The translations under genes and the position numbers were made by a program. The notes below the pieces were generated by a model. It ran no database searches. It had not been told where the DNA came from and was given only the letters and a program-made list of their open reading frames with translations. Positions 1-8,883 of a stretch of 64,000 nt of DNA are shown piece after piece; position 1 is the stretch's first letter; each line of letters starts with the position of its first letter. The DNA is from Flavobacteriaceae bacterium HL-DH10 (lineage in GTDB: Bacteria; Bacteroidota; Bacteroidia; Flavobacteriales; Flavobacteriaceae), in contig CP134536.1 of assembly GCA_031826515.1 (NCBI GenBank), positions 3,354,501 to 3,418,500 of the forward strand. The letters are read 5' to 3'.

Positions 1-12
1 TCGAAAATCGGA

Positions 13-346
13 TTATTGTCCAATAAATTCTCTCATTCTTTCTTGCAACAATTCTTGGTCTTGTAATGCTTCAAATCCAAACATCGCAATCATTGCAATA
101 ACAAATATGATGTATAATAGACTTAAAACAATGCCAATTATAGCTAATATTTTACCTGTTTTTACATTTTGGATTCCAGTATATAATTCTGGGTTTTCAG
201 CATAAATTTGTGTCGCTTTTTTTAGCTAAAACGATAGCTACTATACCAAGTGCCAACCCTATAATACCATAGCAACAACAAGTAACTATTGATAATATTC
301 CGAAAACTAAAATAAGTGTTGCATTAGGTAATTTTTGTTGTTACAT
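13..346 (-). pseudogene. Broken CCC-motif small membrane protein gene
   Basis: Reading the minus strand from ATG at 346, the second codon is TAA (343-341), where relatives have a glutamine codon. The reading then continues as QQKLPNATLILVFGILSIV followed by a Cys-Cys-Cys-Tyr-Gly segment, which matches the small two-helix 'CCC motif membrane protein' family of flavobacteria as I recall it. A run of seven A (forward T run near 217-223) then throws the frame. With six A the product continues as AATQIYAENPELYTGIQNVK-like sequence (first residue approximate), a second hydrophobic helix and a tail ending REFIGQ with stop at 15-13. The gene lies 10 bp downstream of the DUF2752 gene, its usual type of partner. 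The two lesions make it a likely pseudogene. The homopolymer lesion alone could be a sequencing error, but the nonsense codon is less easily explained that way. Confidence 0.75.
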
Positions 347-356
347 ATTTGTGTTA

Positions 357-647
357 TTAATTGATTAAAAATGTTTTTATTATAAAACTCCCTATTATTA
401 TAACAGCATTTAATACCGCCAAAATAAGAATTGTTTTATGACCATATTTATAATTTTTAAAAGTATTTAGGGCAATAAATCCAAATAGAAGTATTAAAGT
501 ATAAATAGCAGGGTACATATAAAATGCGTCAACAAACTCGCCTTTAATCACTAAAAGTCCAGATCGTTGCATGCCACACCCCATGCATTCTATTCCAAAA
601 AATTTTTTATTTAAGCAAGGTAGCATGTATTCTTCTGGAGATTGCAA
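357..647 (-). CDS. DUF2752 domain membrane protein
   Basis: The 96-residue protein carries the DUF2752 signature near its N-terminus (PCLNKKFFGIECMGCGMQRS, with the Cys-x-x-Cys-Gly-Met-Gln-Arg core). Two hydrophobic helices follow at about residues 45-62 and 70-92. The molecular function of the family is unknown; members are small inner-membrane proteins. The ATG at 647 gives MQSPEEYMLPC; an internal ATG at 626 is also possible because the family signature begins just after it. The next gene in the direction of transcription is the broken CCC-motif gene, so the pair would have been co-transcribed. Identity is confident from the signature; function is not known. Confidence 0.8.
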   Translation of the reverse strand: MQSPEEYMLPCLNKKFFGIECMGCGMQRSGLLVIKGEFVDAFYMYPAIYTLILLFGFIALNTFKNYKYGHKTILILAVLNAVIIIGSFIIKTFLIN

Positions 648-803
648 TTGTAATAGTTATTAGTTTCAACAAATTTAAAAAATAAACATAAGTCAAAACC
701 TACTATTGGTTTTTTATTTTAAACCATACCCTTCTTTAATTTACAGTTAGTTTATTTTGATTTATTTAGTTTAATTTAGCAGTCTAAATTATAAATATAA
801 CTC

Positions 804-1001
804 ATGAAATATTTAAACTATTTATTAATAATTATTGGGGCATTTGTAGCCATGTATGGTAAAAGTGGTTTAGAACAAAATCAGTATGTTTTAATAGGTG
901 GTATTGTTTTGCTTATGATTGGTGTTTATAGATTGTCAAAAACGATTCCAAGTAAAAATGATGAAGATGAAGATGCTGTTGATGATGGTAAAAATAATTA
1001 G
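804..1001 (+). CDS. Small two-helix membrane protein, unknown
   Basis: This 65-residue protein has two hydrophobic stretches (about residues 5-18 and 28-43) joined by a short polar loop, then a very acidic tail (EDEDAVDDG). I do not recognise a named family. It sits 2 bp upstream of the Smr-domain gene, and the tight spacing indicates a shared transcript. The acidic cytoplasmic tail could contact a basic partner, but nothing in the sequence proves that. It is likely a real gene, given the intact membrane pattern, clean ATG and operon position. Confidence 0.6.
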   Translation: MKYLNYLLIIIGAFVAMYGKSGLEQNQYVLIGGIVLLMIGVYRLSKTIPSKNDEDEDAVDDGKNN

Positions 1002-1003
1002 TT

Positions 1004-1546
1004 ATGGTTTTTAAAATAGGAGATCATGTGATGGTTTTAGATGAGAACATGTCTGGTGTGGTTAAGAACATTGTTGGAACTTCTATTTCTATAGAAACTG
1101 AAGATGGTTTCTTGTTGGATTTTAAAAGTGATGAACTTATAAAGGATACTTCAAAAAGTATTTTGAAGAAAGCGAGGATATCTAATACTGCTATTTCAGA
1201 AAAAGAGCAGCCAACTAGAAAGCAACAAAAACGTATAAAAGCTAAAGATAGGTTTGAACCTACTATGGAAGTAGATTTACATATTAATCAGTTGGTAAAA
1301 TCATCAAGAGGCATGTCTAATCATGATATGTTAACCCTTCAATTAGATACAGCAAGACACAAGCTAGATTGGGCAATATCTAAACGTATTCAGAAAATTG
1401 TTTTTATTCACGGCGTAGGTGAAGGTGTTCTTAAAATTGAGTTAGAATATTTGTTTGGACGTTATAATAACATAAAATTTTATGATGCCAACTACCAAAA
1501 ATATGGTTTAGGAGCTACCGAAGTTTATGTTTACCAAAATGTTTAA
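1004..1546 (+). CDS. Smr-domain protein (MutS2 C-terminus-like)
   Basis: This 180-residue protein has an N-terminal small beta-rich part (about 1-60, MVFKIGDHVMVLDENMSGVV), a basic linker with KQQKRIKAKDRF, and a C-terminal Smr domain (about 88-180). The Smr signatures are visible: VDLHINQL, carrying the D-L-H motif, and IHGVGEGVLK, carrying the H-G-x-G motif. Smr domains bind nucleic acid and in several proteins cleave it; the target here is unknown. The family is common in Bacteroidetes as a stand-alone protein with a DUF2027-like N-terminus. It is co-transcribed with the small membrane protein upstream and ends 9 bp before the convergent lipoprotein gene. Confidence 0.8.
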   Translation: MVFKIGDHVMVLDENMSGVVKNIVGTSISIETEDGFLLDFKSDELIKDTSKSILKKARISNTAISEKEQPTRKQQKRIKAKDRFEPTMEVDLHINQLVKSSRGMSNHDMLTLQLDTARHKLDWAISKRIQKIVFIHGVGEGVLKIELEYLFGRYNNIKFYDANYQKYGLGATEVYVYQNV

Positions 1547-1555
1547 TTGAGAATA

Positions 1556-2479
1556 CTATTTGGTAATAGTTCTAGAGTATGTACCAAAATCAAGAAAATC
1601 GCTTTGTATAGTGCCTAGATCAAAATCTAATAACGTTATAGAAACTGTTATCGTTCTTTTGTAGGAGTTAGAAAGTAGCGATCCACTAGGAAATGAATCT
1701 TTAGCGTCTTTATCTAAATATCTAGCAATTTGAACTGGTAAAGTTTCATCAGTATCGTTAAGTAGATTGGAATCTCCATTTTCATCTTCATTTATGGTAT
1801 TTACACCATCTCCATCATCGTCAACATCTAAATAATTAGGGATACCATCACCATCAGTATCTAAGGCGTCATCAATATTACCATCACCATTTTCATCTGG
1901 TTTTTCTAAAGATGTTTTTACATTGTCGTTATCATCATCTTCATCAAGATAATCAGGAATGCCATCACCATCAGTATCTTGCGCATCTGAAAAATCACCA
2001 TCACCATTAGGGTCTTGATTTTCTAGTTCACTAGAAACACCATCACCATCATCATCAGTAAAAGTTGATAAAAAATTAACTTTAGCACCAGAAGCGGCAT
2101 TATAATCATTTGTAATATTAGTTTCTGAACCTGGAATGTCCTGGCAAATTAAATCGCTAGGATCTCCGTCATAAGTTCTGTAGTTAAAAACAATACTAGA
2201 ACCATTTACTACAAGTGTTTTTTCAGTATTAGCTACTGTTGGATTAAATATGTCACTATTATTTGCAAATGGAAATAATAGAATAAGCGATTCATATGGG
2301 TCTTTGTGTGTATCATATAAAACATAGTTATCTCCATTAACAAATTTGTCAATATTTCCTTCTCGACATAACTCTAAGGTTTTGTCAAAATCAAATTCAA
2401 CTGTAATAATATCGCCATCATCACAAGTGTAAAAACTTAATAAACTTAAAGGAAGAAGGATATAAAATAACTTACGCAT
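1556..2479 (-). CDS. Lipoprotein with thrombospondin type 3 calcium repeats
   Basis: With the ATG at 2479 the protein is 307 residues and begins [19 protein letters not shown], a lipoprotein signal with the cysteine as lipidation site. The middle holds three Asp/Gly-rich calcium-binding repeats of thrombospondin type 3 form ([18 protein letters not shown] and two close variants, about residues 140-230). It is probably surface-exposed or periplasmic and structurally stabilised by calcium; no enzyme motif is seen. An upstream ATG at 2500 would add seven polar residues before the signal peptide and would lie on top of a TAnnTTTG promoter match (2498-2505), so 2479 is preferred. Confidence 0.75.
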   Translation of the reverse strand: MRKLFYILLPLSLLSFYTCDDGDIITVEFDFDKTLELCREGNIDKFVNGDNYVLYDTHKDPYESLILLFPFANNSDIFNPTVANTEKTLVVNGSSIVFNYRTYDGDPSDLICQDIPGSETNITNDYNAASGAKVNFLSTFTDDDGDGVSSELENQDPNGDGDFSDAQDTDGDGIPDYLDEDDDNDNVKTSLEKPDENGDGNIDDALDTDGDGIPNYLDVDDDGDGVNTINEDENGDSNLLNDTDETLPVQIARYLDKDAKDSFPSGSLLSNSYKRTITVSITLLDFDLGTIQSDFLDFGTYSRTITK

Positions 2480-2497
2480 TTGTATTCGGGTTTTAGG

Positions 2498-2505
2498 CAA
2501 AAATA
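2498..2505 (-). promoter_or_regulatory. Bacteroidota -7 element for the TSP3 lipoprotein gene
   Basis: The minus strand reads TATTTTTG, matching the TAnnTTTG -7 consensus, 19 bp upstream of the ATG at 2479. No TTG -33 element is seen at the expected distance. Its position argues against the upstream ATG at 2500. Confidence 0.45.
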
Positions 2506-2555
2506 AAGGAATTGTTATTTATAACGTACTATATTAATAATAATTTTATTTCAAG

Positions 2556-2563
2556 TATTTTTG
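2556..2563 (+). promoter_or_regulatory. Bacteroidota -7 element for the cysteine desulfurase gene
   Basis: TATTTTTG matches TAnnTTTG and lies 17 bp before the ATG at 2581, implying a leader of about 10 nt. No -33 TTG is visible at normal spacing. Confidence 0.4.
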
Positions 2564-2580
2564 TGCTTTAAAACAAAGAG

Positions 2581-3720
2581 ATGAATCAAGTGTATTTTGA
2601 TAATGCTGCTACTACTCAGATACGAGATGAGGTGATTACTGCTATGACAGAAGTTATGAAAAATTACTATGGTAATGCTTCTTCTTCACATAGTTTTGGT
2701 AGGTCGTCAAAAGTTCTAATTGAAAAATCAAGAAAGCTTATTGCGAGTTGTTTAAATGTTTCGGCAGGTGAAATATTTTTTACTGGAGGTGGTACAGAAG
2801 CTGATAATTTAATATTAAATAGTGCTGTTAGAGATTTGGGTGTTCAACACATTATAATTTCAAAAATCGAGCATCATGCTGTTCTACATACTGTCGATCA
2901 ATTGCAGAAGGAATATGATATAGATGTTAGCTATGTAAATTTAGATAAAAAAGGTGATGTAGATTATTTGCATTTGGAGACTTTGTTGCAAAAAGAAGAG
3001 AAAACATTGGTTAGCTTAATGCATATAAATAATGAAATAGGAAATGTATTAGATATAAAACGTGTTGGTGATTTGTGTCAAGCGAATAATGCTTTATTTC
3101 ATAGCGATGCAGTGCAGTCTGTTGGGCATTATAAAATAGATTTACAAGAGGTGCAAGTTGATTTTTTAGCAGCATCAGCACATAAATTTCATGGGCCAAA
3201 AGGCGTTGGTTTTGCTTTTGTTAGAAAAAACACAGGTTTAAAACCTTTAATTTTTGGAGGCGAGCAGGAGCGTGGACTTCGTGCTGGTACAGAAAGTGTG
3301 CATAATATAGTTGGACTTGAAATTGCTTTGAAAATTGCCAATAATAATTTTGAAGAAGAAGAGGCGTACGTAAAAAGCATAAAACAATATTTTATAGATT
3401 CTGTAACTAAACATATTCCTGAAGCAACATTTAATGGGCAATCGGACGATTTAGAAAAGAGTAGTTATGCCTTGGTAAATATTTGTTTGCCTGTGCCTCC
3501 TAAGAAATCTGCAATGTTATTATTTCAATTAGATTTGAAAGGAATAGCATGTTCAAAAGGAAGTGCTTGTCAAAGCGGGAGCTCTCAAAACTCGCATGTA
3601 TTAGCTGAAATCTTAACGGATGAAGATTTAGAAAAACCATCTGTCAGGTTTTCATTTAGTATTTATAATACTAAAGAAGAAGTTGATTATGTTATAAGAG
3701 TATTAAAGGAATTTATTTAA
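2581..3720 (+). CDS. Cysteine desulfurase, NifS/IscS family
   Basis: This 379-residue PLP enzyme removes sulfur from cysteine, giving alanine and a protein-bound persulfide for Fe-S cluster assembly or tRNA thiolation. The start (NQVYFDNAATTQ) is the family N-terminus. The PLP-binding lysine lies in ASAHKFHGPKG (Lys202), with the upstream His in SKIEHHAVL. The catalytic cysteine loop is KGSACQSGSS (Cys330). Length is normal for the family. It stands alone and divergent from the TSP3 lipoprotein; no iscU, sufB or mnmA is adjacent, so whether it serves Fe-S assembly or tRNA thiolation cannot be told here. Confidence 0.92.
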   Translation: MNQVYFDNAATTQIRDEVITAMTEVMKNYYGNASSSHSFGRSSKVLIEKSRKLIASCLNVSAGEIFFTGGGTEADNLILNSAVRDLGVQHIIISKIEHHAVLHTVDQLQKEYDIDVSYVNLDKKGDVDYLHLETLLQKEEKTLVSLMHINNEIGNVLDIKRVGDLCQANNALFHSDAVQSVGHYKIDLQEVQVDFLAASAHKFHGPKGVGFAFVRKNTGLKPLIFGGEQERGLRAGTESVHNIVGLEIALKIANNNFEEEEAYVKSIKQYFIDSVTKHIPEATFNGQSDDLEKSSYALVNICLPVPPKKSAMLLFQLDLKGIACSKGSACQSGSSQNSHVLAEILTDEDLEKPSVRFSFSIYNTKEEVDYVIRVLKEFI

Positions 3721-3723
3721 TAA

Positions 3724-6186
3724 TTAAAACTTCATAGTCGTTCTTATATTAAAAACACGAGGCGTTAAATAATTGGGTATGGCGTATTGACGTTTGCTAT
3801 AAACATCTCTAACCCAAGTGTTGGTAATGGAGTTTTGTGCATCAAACATATTGAATATTTCAAATCCAAAGGATAGTGCTTTAAATGGTTTTTTCCAACC
3901 GCTTTTAAATTGTTTTTTATCATCTACAATTACAAACTGTAACCCTAAATCGGCTCTTTTGTAGTCTGGTAATCTGTTTTGATAGTCGTAAGGGTCCACA
4001 TAGCTAGGAGAGCCTCCAGGTAGCCCTGTGTTATAAACCAAATTCAAATACATTTTCATGTTTGGAACACTAGGTACATAATCTTGAAATAAGGCCGCAA
4101 ACTTTAAACGTTGATCTGTTGGTCTAGCGATATAACCTCTGTTGTCAATATTTTCTTCATTTTTTAAATACCCAAAACTAAACCAGGATTCTGTGCCTGG
4201 AACAAATTCGCCATTCAATCTCATATCTAAGCCATAGGCACGAGCTTCTGCATTATTATTGGCACTGTACCGAATACGAACATTTTCAAGTGTATATGGA
4301 TTTACATCAGTTAAACCTTTATAATAAAGTTCGGTTGTTAGCTTAAATGGTCTATCCCACATTTTAAAACTGTAATCGTTTCCTAATACAATATGAAACG
4401 ATTTTTGAGCTTTGACATTGGGTTGTACTATACCATTAGCATCACGTAATTCTCTGTAAAAAGGAGGTTGATAGTATAAGCCTGTTGAAATTCGAAACAG
4501 CATATCTTTTTCCCAATAAGGTTTTATTGTGAATTGTGCACGCGGACTAAAAACAGTTTGGTTTGATGACGCAATGCCATCGCCGGTAACAGACCAATTG
4601 TGTACTCTAACACCTGCATTATACCAAACATCACTTGTGCCTAAAGTTGATCGTTTACTCCATTGCGCGTAAGCTTGTAATCGGTTTATTTGGGTATTGT
4701 TTGTTGTACGAACATTATTAAACGCTTCTAAAGGACCGCTATATGGTGTGTACGGCTGCTCGTTTGTAAGGACTGTTTTTGGTGGTCTGATTGAAAATCC
4801 AGCCGAATCAATAACTTCCCATTCAACTAAGCGGTCGCGAATATCTTCATTAGTATATTTTACAGACCATTCAATACGGTTATCATCAATTTTTAAATGG
4901 CCTTTGTGCTCAATATTAGTTATAAGTGCATCTAAGTCGTTACGTCCATGATTTAATTGGCTGCCAACGCCTTCACTAAATTCAACTTCACCTAAATTTT
5001 CTTCACCAATATTAGTGTTTACTTCTCCAAGTCTGTATTGAGCTAAAATATCAAAATACTCTTCTTCTGTAGTGTGATATGTTGATGTAATTAAATCAAG
5101 CGATAAATTGTCATTAGCAAAATAGGAGCCTTTAAAAGCTCCAAATAAAGTTTGGTATTGGTCTTTTTCTTGTCCTTCGTAAAAAATAAGCAGTGCAATA
5201 GGTTCGCTAAGTGTTCCAAAATTGGTTTGTCTTGTTTGTGGCTGGTAATTATATTTATTGAAGGACGCATTTCCTAAAAAACTTAAATGAAATTTATTTG
5301 AAAATTTATACGTGAAATACCCTTGAGCATCAGCAAACGATGGGGTGAAATTGGTTTCTGTTTCTTTAGCATTAACCAGTAGGCTATTATCTCGGTAACG
5401 AACACCAACGATTCCTGAAAATTTTGAATCTTTACTTATGTTTTCTACAGAAAGACTACCTCCTAATAAACTTAAATCGGCATTGACTTCAAACTTATAA
5501 GGTGTTTTATAAGTGATATCTAAAACCGAAGATAACTTATCGCCATATTTAGCTTGAAATCCACCTGCTGAAAAGTCGACGTTTTGAACCAAATTTGTAT
5601 TTACAAAACTCAATCCTTCTTGCTGACCCGAACGCACTAAAAACGGACGATACACTTCTATATCGTTTACATACACTAGATTTTCATCATAATTTCCCCC
5701 ACGAACATTGTATTGTGTACTTAACTCATTATTGTTACTAACTCCGGGAAGTGTTAATAATAAGTTTTCAACACCTGCGTTAGCGCCAGGTATTTTTCTT
5801 ATGGTTTCAGGCTTTAATGTAATAACGCCTTCAACATCTTTTCTTCGGTTGCTATTTACAATTACGGTTGCTATTTGCTCAATAGATGTACTCATTACTG
5901 GGTTGAACTCTATGGTTTCCCCATTTTTTAAATGAAAAGTGCTTATAATTTTTTTAAATGATATATGCGTGAATTCAACGGTGATATCCTGATTTGCCGG
6001 AATAGTAATAATGTAAAATCCATTGCTATTGGTTTTTGTGCCATCAGCTCCAGCTTTTATATTTATATTAGAAATCGGGAAGTTATCGGCATCTAAAATA
6101 ATACCCTGGATGGTACCAGTTTGAGAATAACCTATATAAAATATTGATAAAAATAATACAGTGAAAAGTGAGAATTTTGTTTTCAA
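3724..6186 (-). CDS. TonB-dependent receptor with carboxypeptidase-like N-terminal domain
   Basis: This 820-residue outer-membrane receptor begins with a signal peptide (MKTKFSLFTVLFLSIFYIGY). A CarboxypepD_reg-like beta-sandwich follows (about 25-105, GTIQGIILDADNFPISNINI). Next are a plug domain (about 115-230, with PGANAGVENLLLTLPGVSNN and the QYNVRGGNYDEN segment) and a beta-barrel ending in FNIRTTMKF with a terminal aromatic. It would import a large nutrient using TonB energy; the substrate is unknown and no SusD partner is adjacent. The start codon is TTG, 12 bp after the stop of the M23 gene; the only upstream in-frame codons before a stop contain no ATG. It is co-transcribed with the M23 peptidase. 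Confidence 0.9.
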   Translation of the reverse strand: MKTKFSLFTVLFLSIFYIGYSQTGTIQGIILDADNFPISNINIKAGADGTKTNSNGFYIITIPANQDITVEFTHISFKKIISTFHLKNGETIEFNPVMSTSIEQIATVIVNSNRRKDVEGVITLKPETIRKIPGANAGVENLLLTLPGVSNNNELSTQYNVRGGNYDENLVYVNDIEVYRPFLVRSGQQEGLSFVNTNLVQNVDFSAGGFQAKYGDKLSSVLDITYKTPYKFEVNADLSLLGGSLSVENISKDSKFSGIVGVRYRDNSLLVNAKETETNFTPSFADAQGYFTYKFSNKFHLSFLGNASFNKYNYQPQTRQTNFGTLSEPIALLIFYEGQEKDQYQTLFGAFKGSYFANDNLSLDLITSTYHTTEEEYFDILAQYRLGEVNTNIGEENLGEVEFSEGVGSQLNHGRNDLDALITNIEHKGHLKIDDNRIEWSVKYTNEDIRDRLVEWEVIDSAGFSIRPPKTVLTNEQPYTPYSGPLEAFNNVRTTNNTQINRLQAYAQWSKRSTLGTSDVWYNAGVRVHNWSVTGDGIASSNQTVFSPRAQFTIKPYWEKDMLFRISTGLYYQPPFYRELRDANGIVQPNVKAQKSFHIVLGNDYSFKMWDRPFKLTTELYYKGLTDVNPYTLENVRIRYSANNNAEARAYGLDMRLNGEFVPGTESWFSFGYLKNEENIDNRGYIARPTDQRLKFAALFQDYVPSVPNMKMYLNLVYNTGLPGGSPSYVDPYDYQNRLPDYKRADLGLQFVIVDDKKQFKSGWKKPFKALSFGFEIFNMFDAQNSITNTWVRDVYSKRQYAIPNYLTPRVFNIRTTMKF

Positions 6187-6198
6187 ATGGTTTGTGCT

Positions 6199-7887
6199 TT
6201 ATTTTCTGTAAAATAACGTTTCAAAAGTAGAATTATTTCCAACATTATCAGTAACAATTACCTTTAAATTATTCTTGGTGTCGGTTATAAGGCCATCATT
6301 AAAATCGTGAGTCAGTGTTTTTGTTTTGTAATCATATTCCATTAAAATCCATTTTCCATTAACAGTAGCCCTGTAATTAGAAATCCCCGAATCTTTATCG
6401 TCAATTTTAATTTTTAAATAGCGATACTTACTAAGCCATTGGCCATTCTTAAAATTAATAGGCAAAATAGTTGGTTTTATATTATCAGTAGCGAGTGTGT
6501 ATGTTCCAAGTATTTTTGTGTTAGTTGTTAAAAGATTTCCTTTTCTTTTTGTATTAGAATAGATAGGGTATTTATTATAGCCTATTAAACGAGCGATATA
6601 TAATTTTTGCTTGTCTTCATCATTATATTTACTAATATCAAAAGCTATATTAAAACTTTTTTTAGCTGCTATGGTGTTTTTATGAAGTGTTAAGGTGTCA
6701 TTTTTTACTTCAAAATCTAAATAGAAATCATCATAAAAAGTGTCTTTATAAAAATTGACAGCAATATTTTCTTTTTTTAAGTTAACGGTTTGGTCCGTTT
6801 TTATAAAATATGGCGTTGTTTCTTTATGTTCTATAGTTTCAATAATGCTATTTTTTGTGCCTTTTATATTAATGGTAACCCAAGATTCATTGTTTTTATA
6901 ATCGGCTACTCTAATTTTATAAACGGAATAAGTACTGTCTTCAATATTTAAGAACCCATTATTTAAAACAGGCTTAAGTAGGCTTAACGGATTATTCTTT
7001 TTAAATAATTTTTGGATACGTTGTTTTTTAGTGGTGTAAATTTCGTAATCAATTAATTGATTAATATGTTTTGTTTCATCAAAAGAAAATCTTTTAAAAT
7101 CTATCTCAAAATTTTTGTTTCCATTTACTAAGGTTTGAATATTATAAACACCATTAGAATTTGCCGCTAGGTCTTGCCTGTCGTTTGTTTCAACTCCAAA
7201 TCCAATATGCCCATAAGCTTCCATGTTTTTAATTACATAATTACCATTTTCAATAGGAATTAAGTTTAGTTTTTGTTTGGTGTTCGATTTGTTTACAAAA
7301 GAATTGGCATCAATAGGGTAAGCATAAATAGATTTAATAATTGGAGCTATATTATCTTCTACGTTAATTCCAAATAGCATGGGATTCATAGGGCGTTCAG
7401 CCTTGTCTCTAATCTCAAAGTGTAAATGTGGTCCGCCAGATCCTCCAGAGTTTCCGCTATACGCAATTAAGCTGTCTTTTGTAATAGGTAATGTTGCTGA
7501 AGAAGGAAATAATTCTATTTGATAGGATTCTTTTTCATATTGATGCTTTTTAATATAAGCTTCAATTTCAGGAGAAAATTTTTGTAAATGACCGTAAACA
7601 CTTGTGTAACCATTAGGATGGGTTATATATAATGCTTTTCCATAGCCAAAATGAGATATTTTTATTCGGCTAACATAGCCATTTGCAATAGCTTTCACTT
7701 TTAAACCAACGCGTTGTTGTGTTTTTATATCTAATCCAGAATGAAAATGGTTAGAGCGTAATTCAGCAAATGTACCAGAAAGTATAAGCGGAACCTCTAA
7801 TGGGCTGCTAAAGTAATCTTGTGGATAATTATTTTGAGCACCTAAAAGTGATGAGGAAATAAAAAGAACAAAAAGGATTAATCGCAT
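6199..7887 (-). CDS. M23 family metallopeptidase
   Basis: This 562-residue exported protein starts with a signal peptide (MRLILFVLFISSSLLGAQ). The M23/LytM catalytic domain occupies about residues 30-175, with zinc ligands in HSGLDIKTQ (His and Asp) and GPHLHFEIRD (His-x-His). The remaining two thirds are beta-rich and of unknown function. M23 enzymes cleave peptidoglycan cross-bridges, or act as non-catalytic LytM activators; the zinc ligands here look intact. It is the first gene of a two-gene unit with the TonB receptor, separated by 12 bp. Confidence 0.87.
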   Translation of the reverse strand: MRLILFVLFISSSLLGAQNNYPQDYFSSPLEVPLILSGTFAELRSNHFHSGLDIKTQQRVGLKVKAIANGYVSRIKISHFGYGKALYITHPNGYTSVYGHLQKFSPEIEAYIKKHQYEKESYQIELFPSSATLPITKDSLIAYSGNSGGSGGPHLHFEIRDKAERPMNPMLFGINVEDNIAPIIKSIYAYPIDANSFVNKSNTKQKLNLIPIENGNYVIKNMEAYGHIGFGVETNDRQDLAANSNGVYNIQTLVNGNKNFEIDFKRFSFDETKHINQLIDYEIYTTKKQRIQKLFKKNNPLSLLKPVLNNGFLNIEDSTYSVYKIRVADYKNNESWVTINIKGTKNSIIETIEHKETTPYFIKTDQTVNLKKENIAVNFYKDTFYDDFYLDFEVKNDTLTLHKNTIAAKKSFNIAFDISKYNDEDKQKLYIARLIGYNKYPIYSNTKRKGNLLTTNTKILGTYTLATDNIKPTILPINFKNGQWLSKYRYLKIKIDDKDSGISNYRATVNGKWILMEYDYKTKTLTHDFNDGLITDTKNNLKVIVTDNVGNNSTFETLFYRK

Positions 7888-8008
7888 AAGTAAGTATAAG
7901 TGCTAAAATATTAATTTGATATGAGAACGCAAAGAATAAAACAAAAATCAAGCCATTGTATTGAGTATGAGGAATAATACTTTAATTTGAAATTTTATGA
8001 AAAAACAA

Positions 8009-8039
8009 TTGTAATTTATCTTTAGGTATGTTAACTTTG
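8009..8039 (+). promoter_or_regulatory. Consensus Bacteroidota promoter for the zapA operon
   Basis: TTG (8009-8011), a 20 nt spacer, then TAACTTTG (8032-8039), a full TTG / TAnnTTTG match at normal spacing. It lies 24 bp before the ATG at 8064. Confidence 0.7.
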
Positions 8040-8063
8040 TGAGATAAGTATTGAAATTTGTAA

Positions 8064-8354
8064 ATGAGTAATATTGAAGATATTGTAGATTCATTAGAAA
8101 ACAAAATTAGCAAAGTATTACACAAACTAGAGCTTTTAAAGCAAGCTAATCTTAAATTAAGTGAAGAATTAGAAGTTTCAAAGAAAGAAATTCAGAACCA
8201 AAAATCGCATATAGCAACTTGGGAAGAAAAGTATGAAGCTCTAAAAATTGCAAATTCAATACTGGGTAGTGACGATAATAAAAGAGATACTAAGCTTAAA
8301 ATAAATGCATTAATTAGAGATATAGATCATTGTATTGGTCAACTTTCTGAATAA
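8064..8354 (+). CDS. Small coiled-coil protein upstream of zapA
   Basis: This 96-residue protein is almost wholly heptad-like helix (about residues 5-65, rich in Lys, Glu and Leu: ENKISKVLHKLELLKQANLK). It starts 25 bp after a good promoter and is 15 bp upstream of zapA, so it is the first gene of that operon. Its size, coiled-coil nature and position resemble ZapB-type division accessory proteins, but sequence similarity to enterobacterial ZapB is not claimed. It probably acts with ZapA at the FtsZ ring; this is inferred from context. Confidence 0.65.
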   Translation: MSNIEDIVDSLENKISKVLHKLELLKQANLKLSEELEVSKKEIQNQKSHIATWEEKYEALKIANSILGSDDNKRDTKLKINALIRDIDHCIGQLSE

Positions 8355-8369
8355 GGCAACAAAAATTCA

Positions 8370-8663
8370 ATGTCAGAAAAGCTTAAAATAAAGTTGTCTA
8401 TAGGTAATAGGGTATATCCATTAACTATTGAAGCGAGTCAAGAAGAAGGACTCCGTAAAGCGGCCAAAAACATTGAAGTTATGATTAAACAATTTGAGCA
8501 AAGTTATTCTGTTCGAGATAAACAAGATGTATTAGCCATGTGTGCTTTACAATTTGCATCTCAAGTAGAGCAGAAGTCTATAGATAAAGAAAATGTAAAT
8601 GAGCATGTTGAAGAAAAGCTAAATGCTTTAAATGATTTGTTACATTCTTATTTAGTCTCTTAA
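8370..8663 (+). CDS. zapA: Cell division protein ZapA
   Basis: This 97-residue protein has the ZapA layout: a beta strand (KIKLSIGNRVYPLTIEASQE), a helix with EEGLRKAAKNIEVMIKQFEQ, the alanine-rich AMCALQFASQVE segment, and a short C-terminal coiled coil. ZapA bundles FtsZ filaments at midcell. It is the second gene of an operon, followed by the probable 6S RNA and then rny, an order known from other bacteria where the 6S RNA gene lies behind zapA. Confidence 0.85.
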   Translation: MSEKLKIKLSIGNRVYPLTIEASQEEGLRKAAKNIEVMIKQFEQSYSVRDKQDVLAMCALQFASQVEQKSIDKENVNEHVEEKLNALNDLLHSYLVS

Positions 8664-8690
8664 TACGTTCTTTAAAATAAACTAAAAGTT

Positions 8691-8860
8691 ACTGCCTACA
8701 TTGGTTATTTTTTTTGATAAACTCAACGTTAATTCTTTAAAAAGGGTGAGTTTAAGTTGTAAAAGCAGGCTGCCTTGAGCAGATCCTTGATCAGCTTGTT
8801 AGCCCTAAACTTGTTTTTAAGGAGTTTATACAAAACTTTATACTGGTGTAGGCTTTTTTA
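8691..8860 (+). ncRNA. ssrS: Probable 6S RNA (6S-Flavo type)
   Basis: The gap between zapA and rny folds as one long rod. The closing stem is GCCTACA (8694-8700) with TGTAGGC (8847-8853), followed directly by a T run (8854-8859) that would end transcription. Inside it ATAAACTC (8717-8724) pairs with GAGTTTAT (8822-8829). The apical arm holds GGCT...AGCC with an inner GAGC-A-GATC / GATC-A-GCTT stem (about 8768-8803). Length (about 165 nt), rod shape and the zapA-adjacent location fit 6S RNA, which binds RNA polymerase and mimics an open promoter. The 5' end is approximate. The family call is inference from structure and synteny. Confidence 0.7.
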
Positions 8861-8883
8861 TATATACAAATCAACAAAACTCG

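Noticed and set aside
3011-3441. Minus-strand frames inside the cysteine desulfurase gene
   Set aside because: They overlap a clear conserved gene, have biased compositions typical of antisense frames, and no family resemblance.
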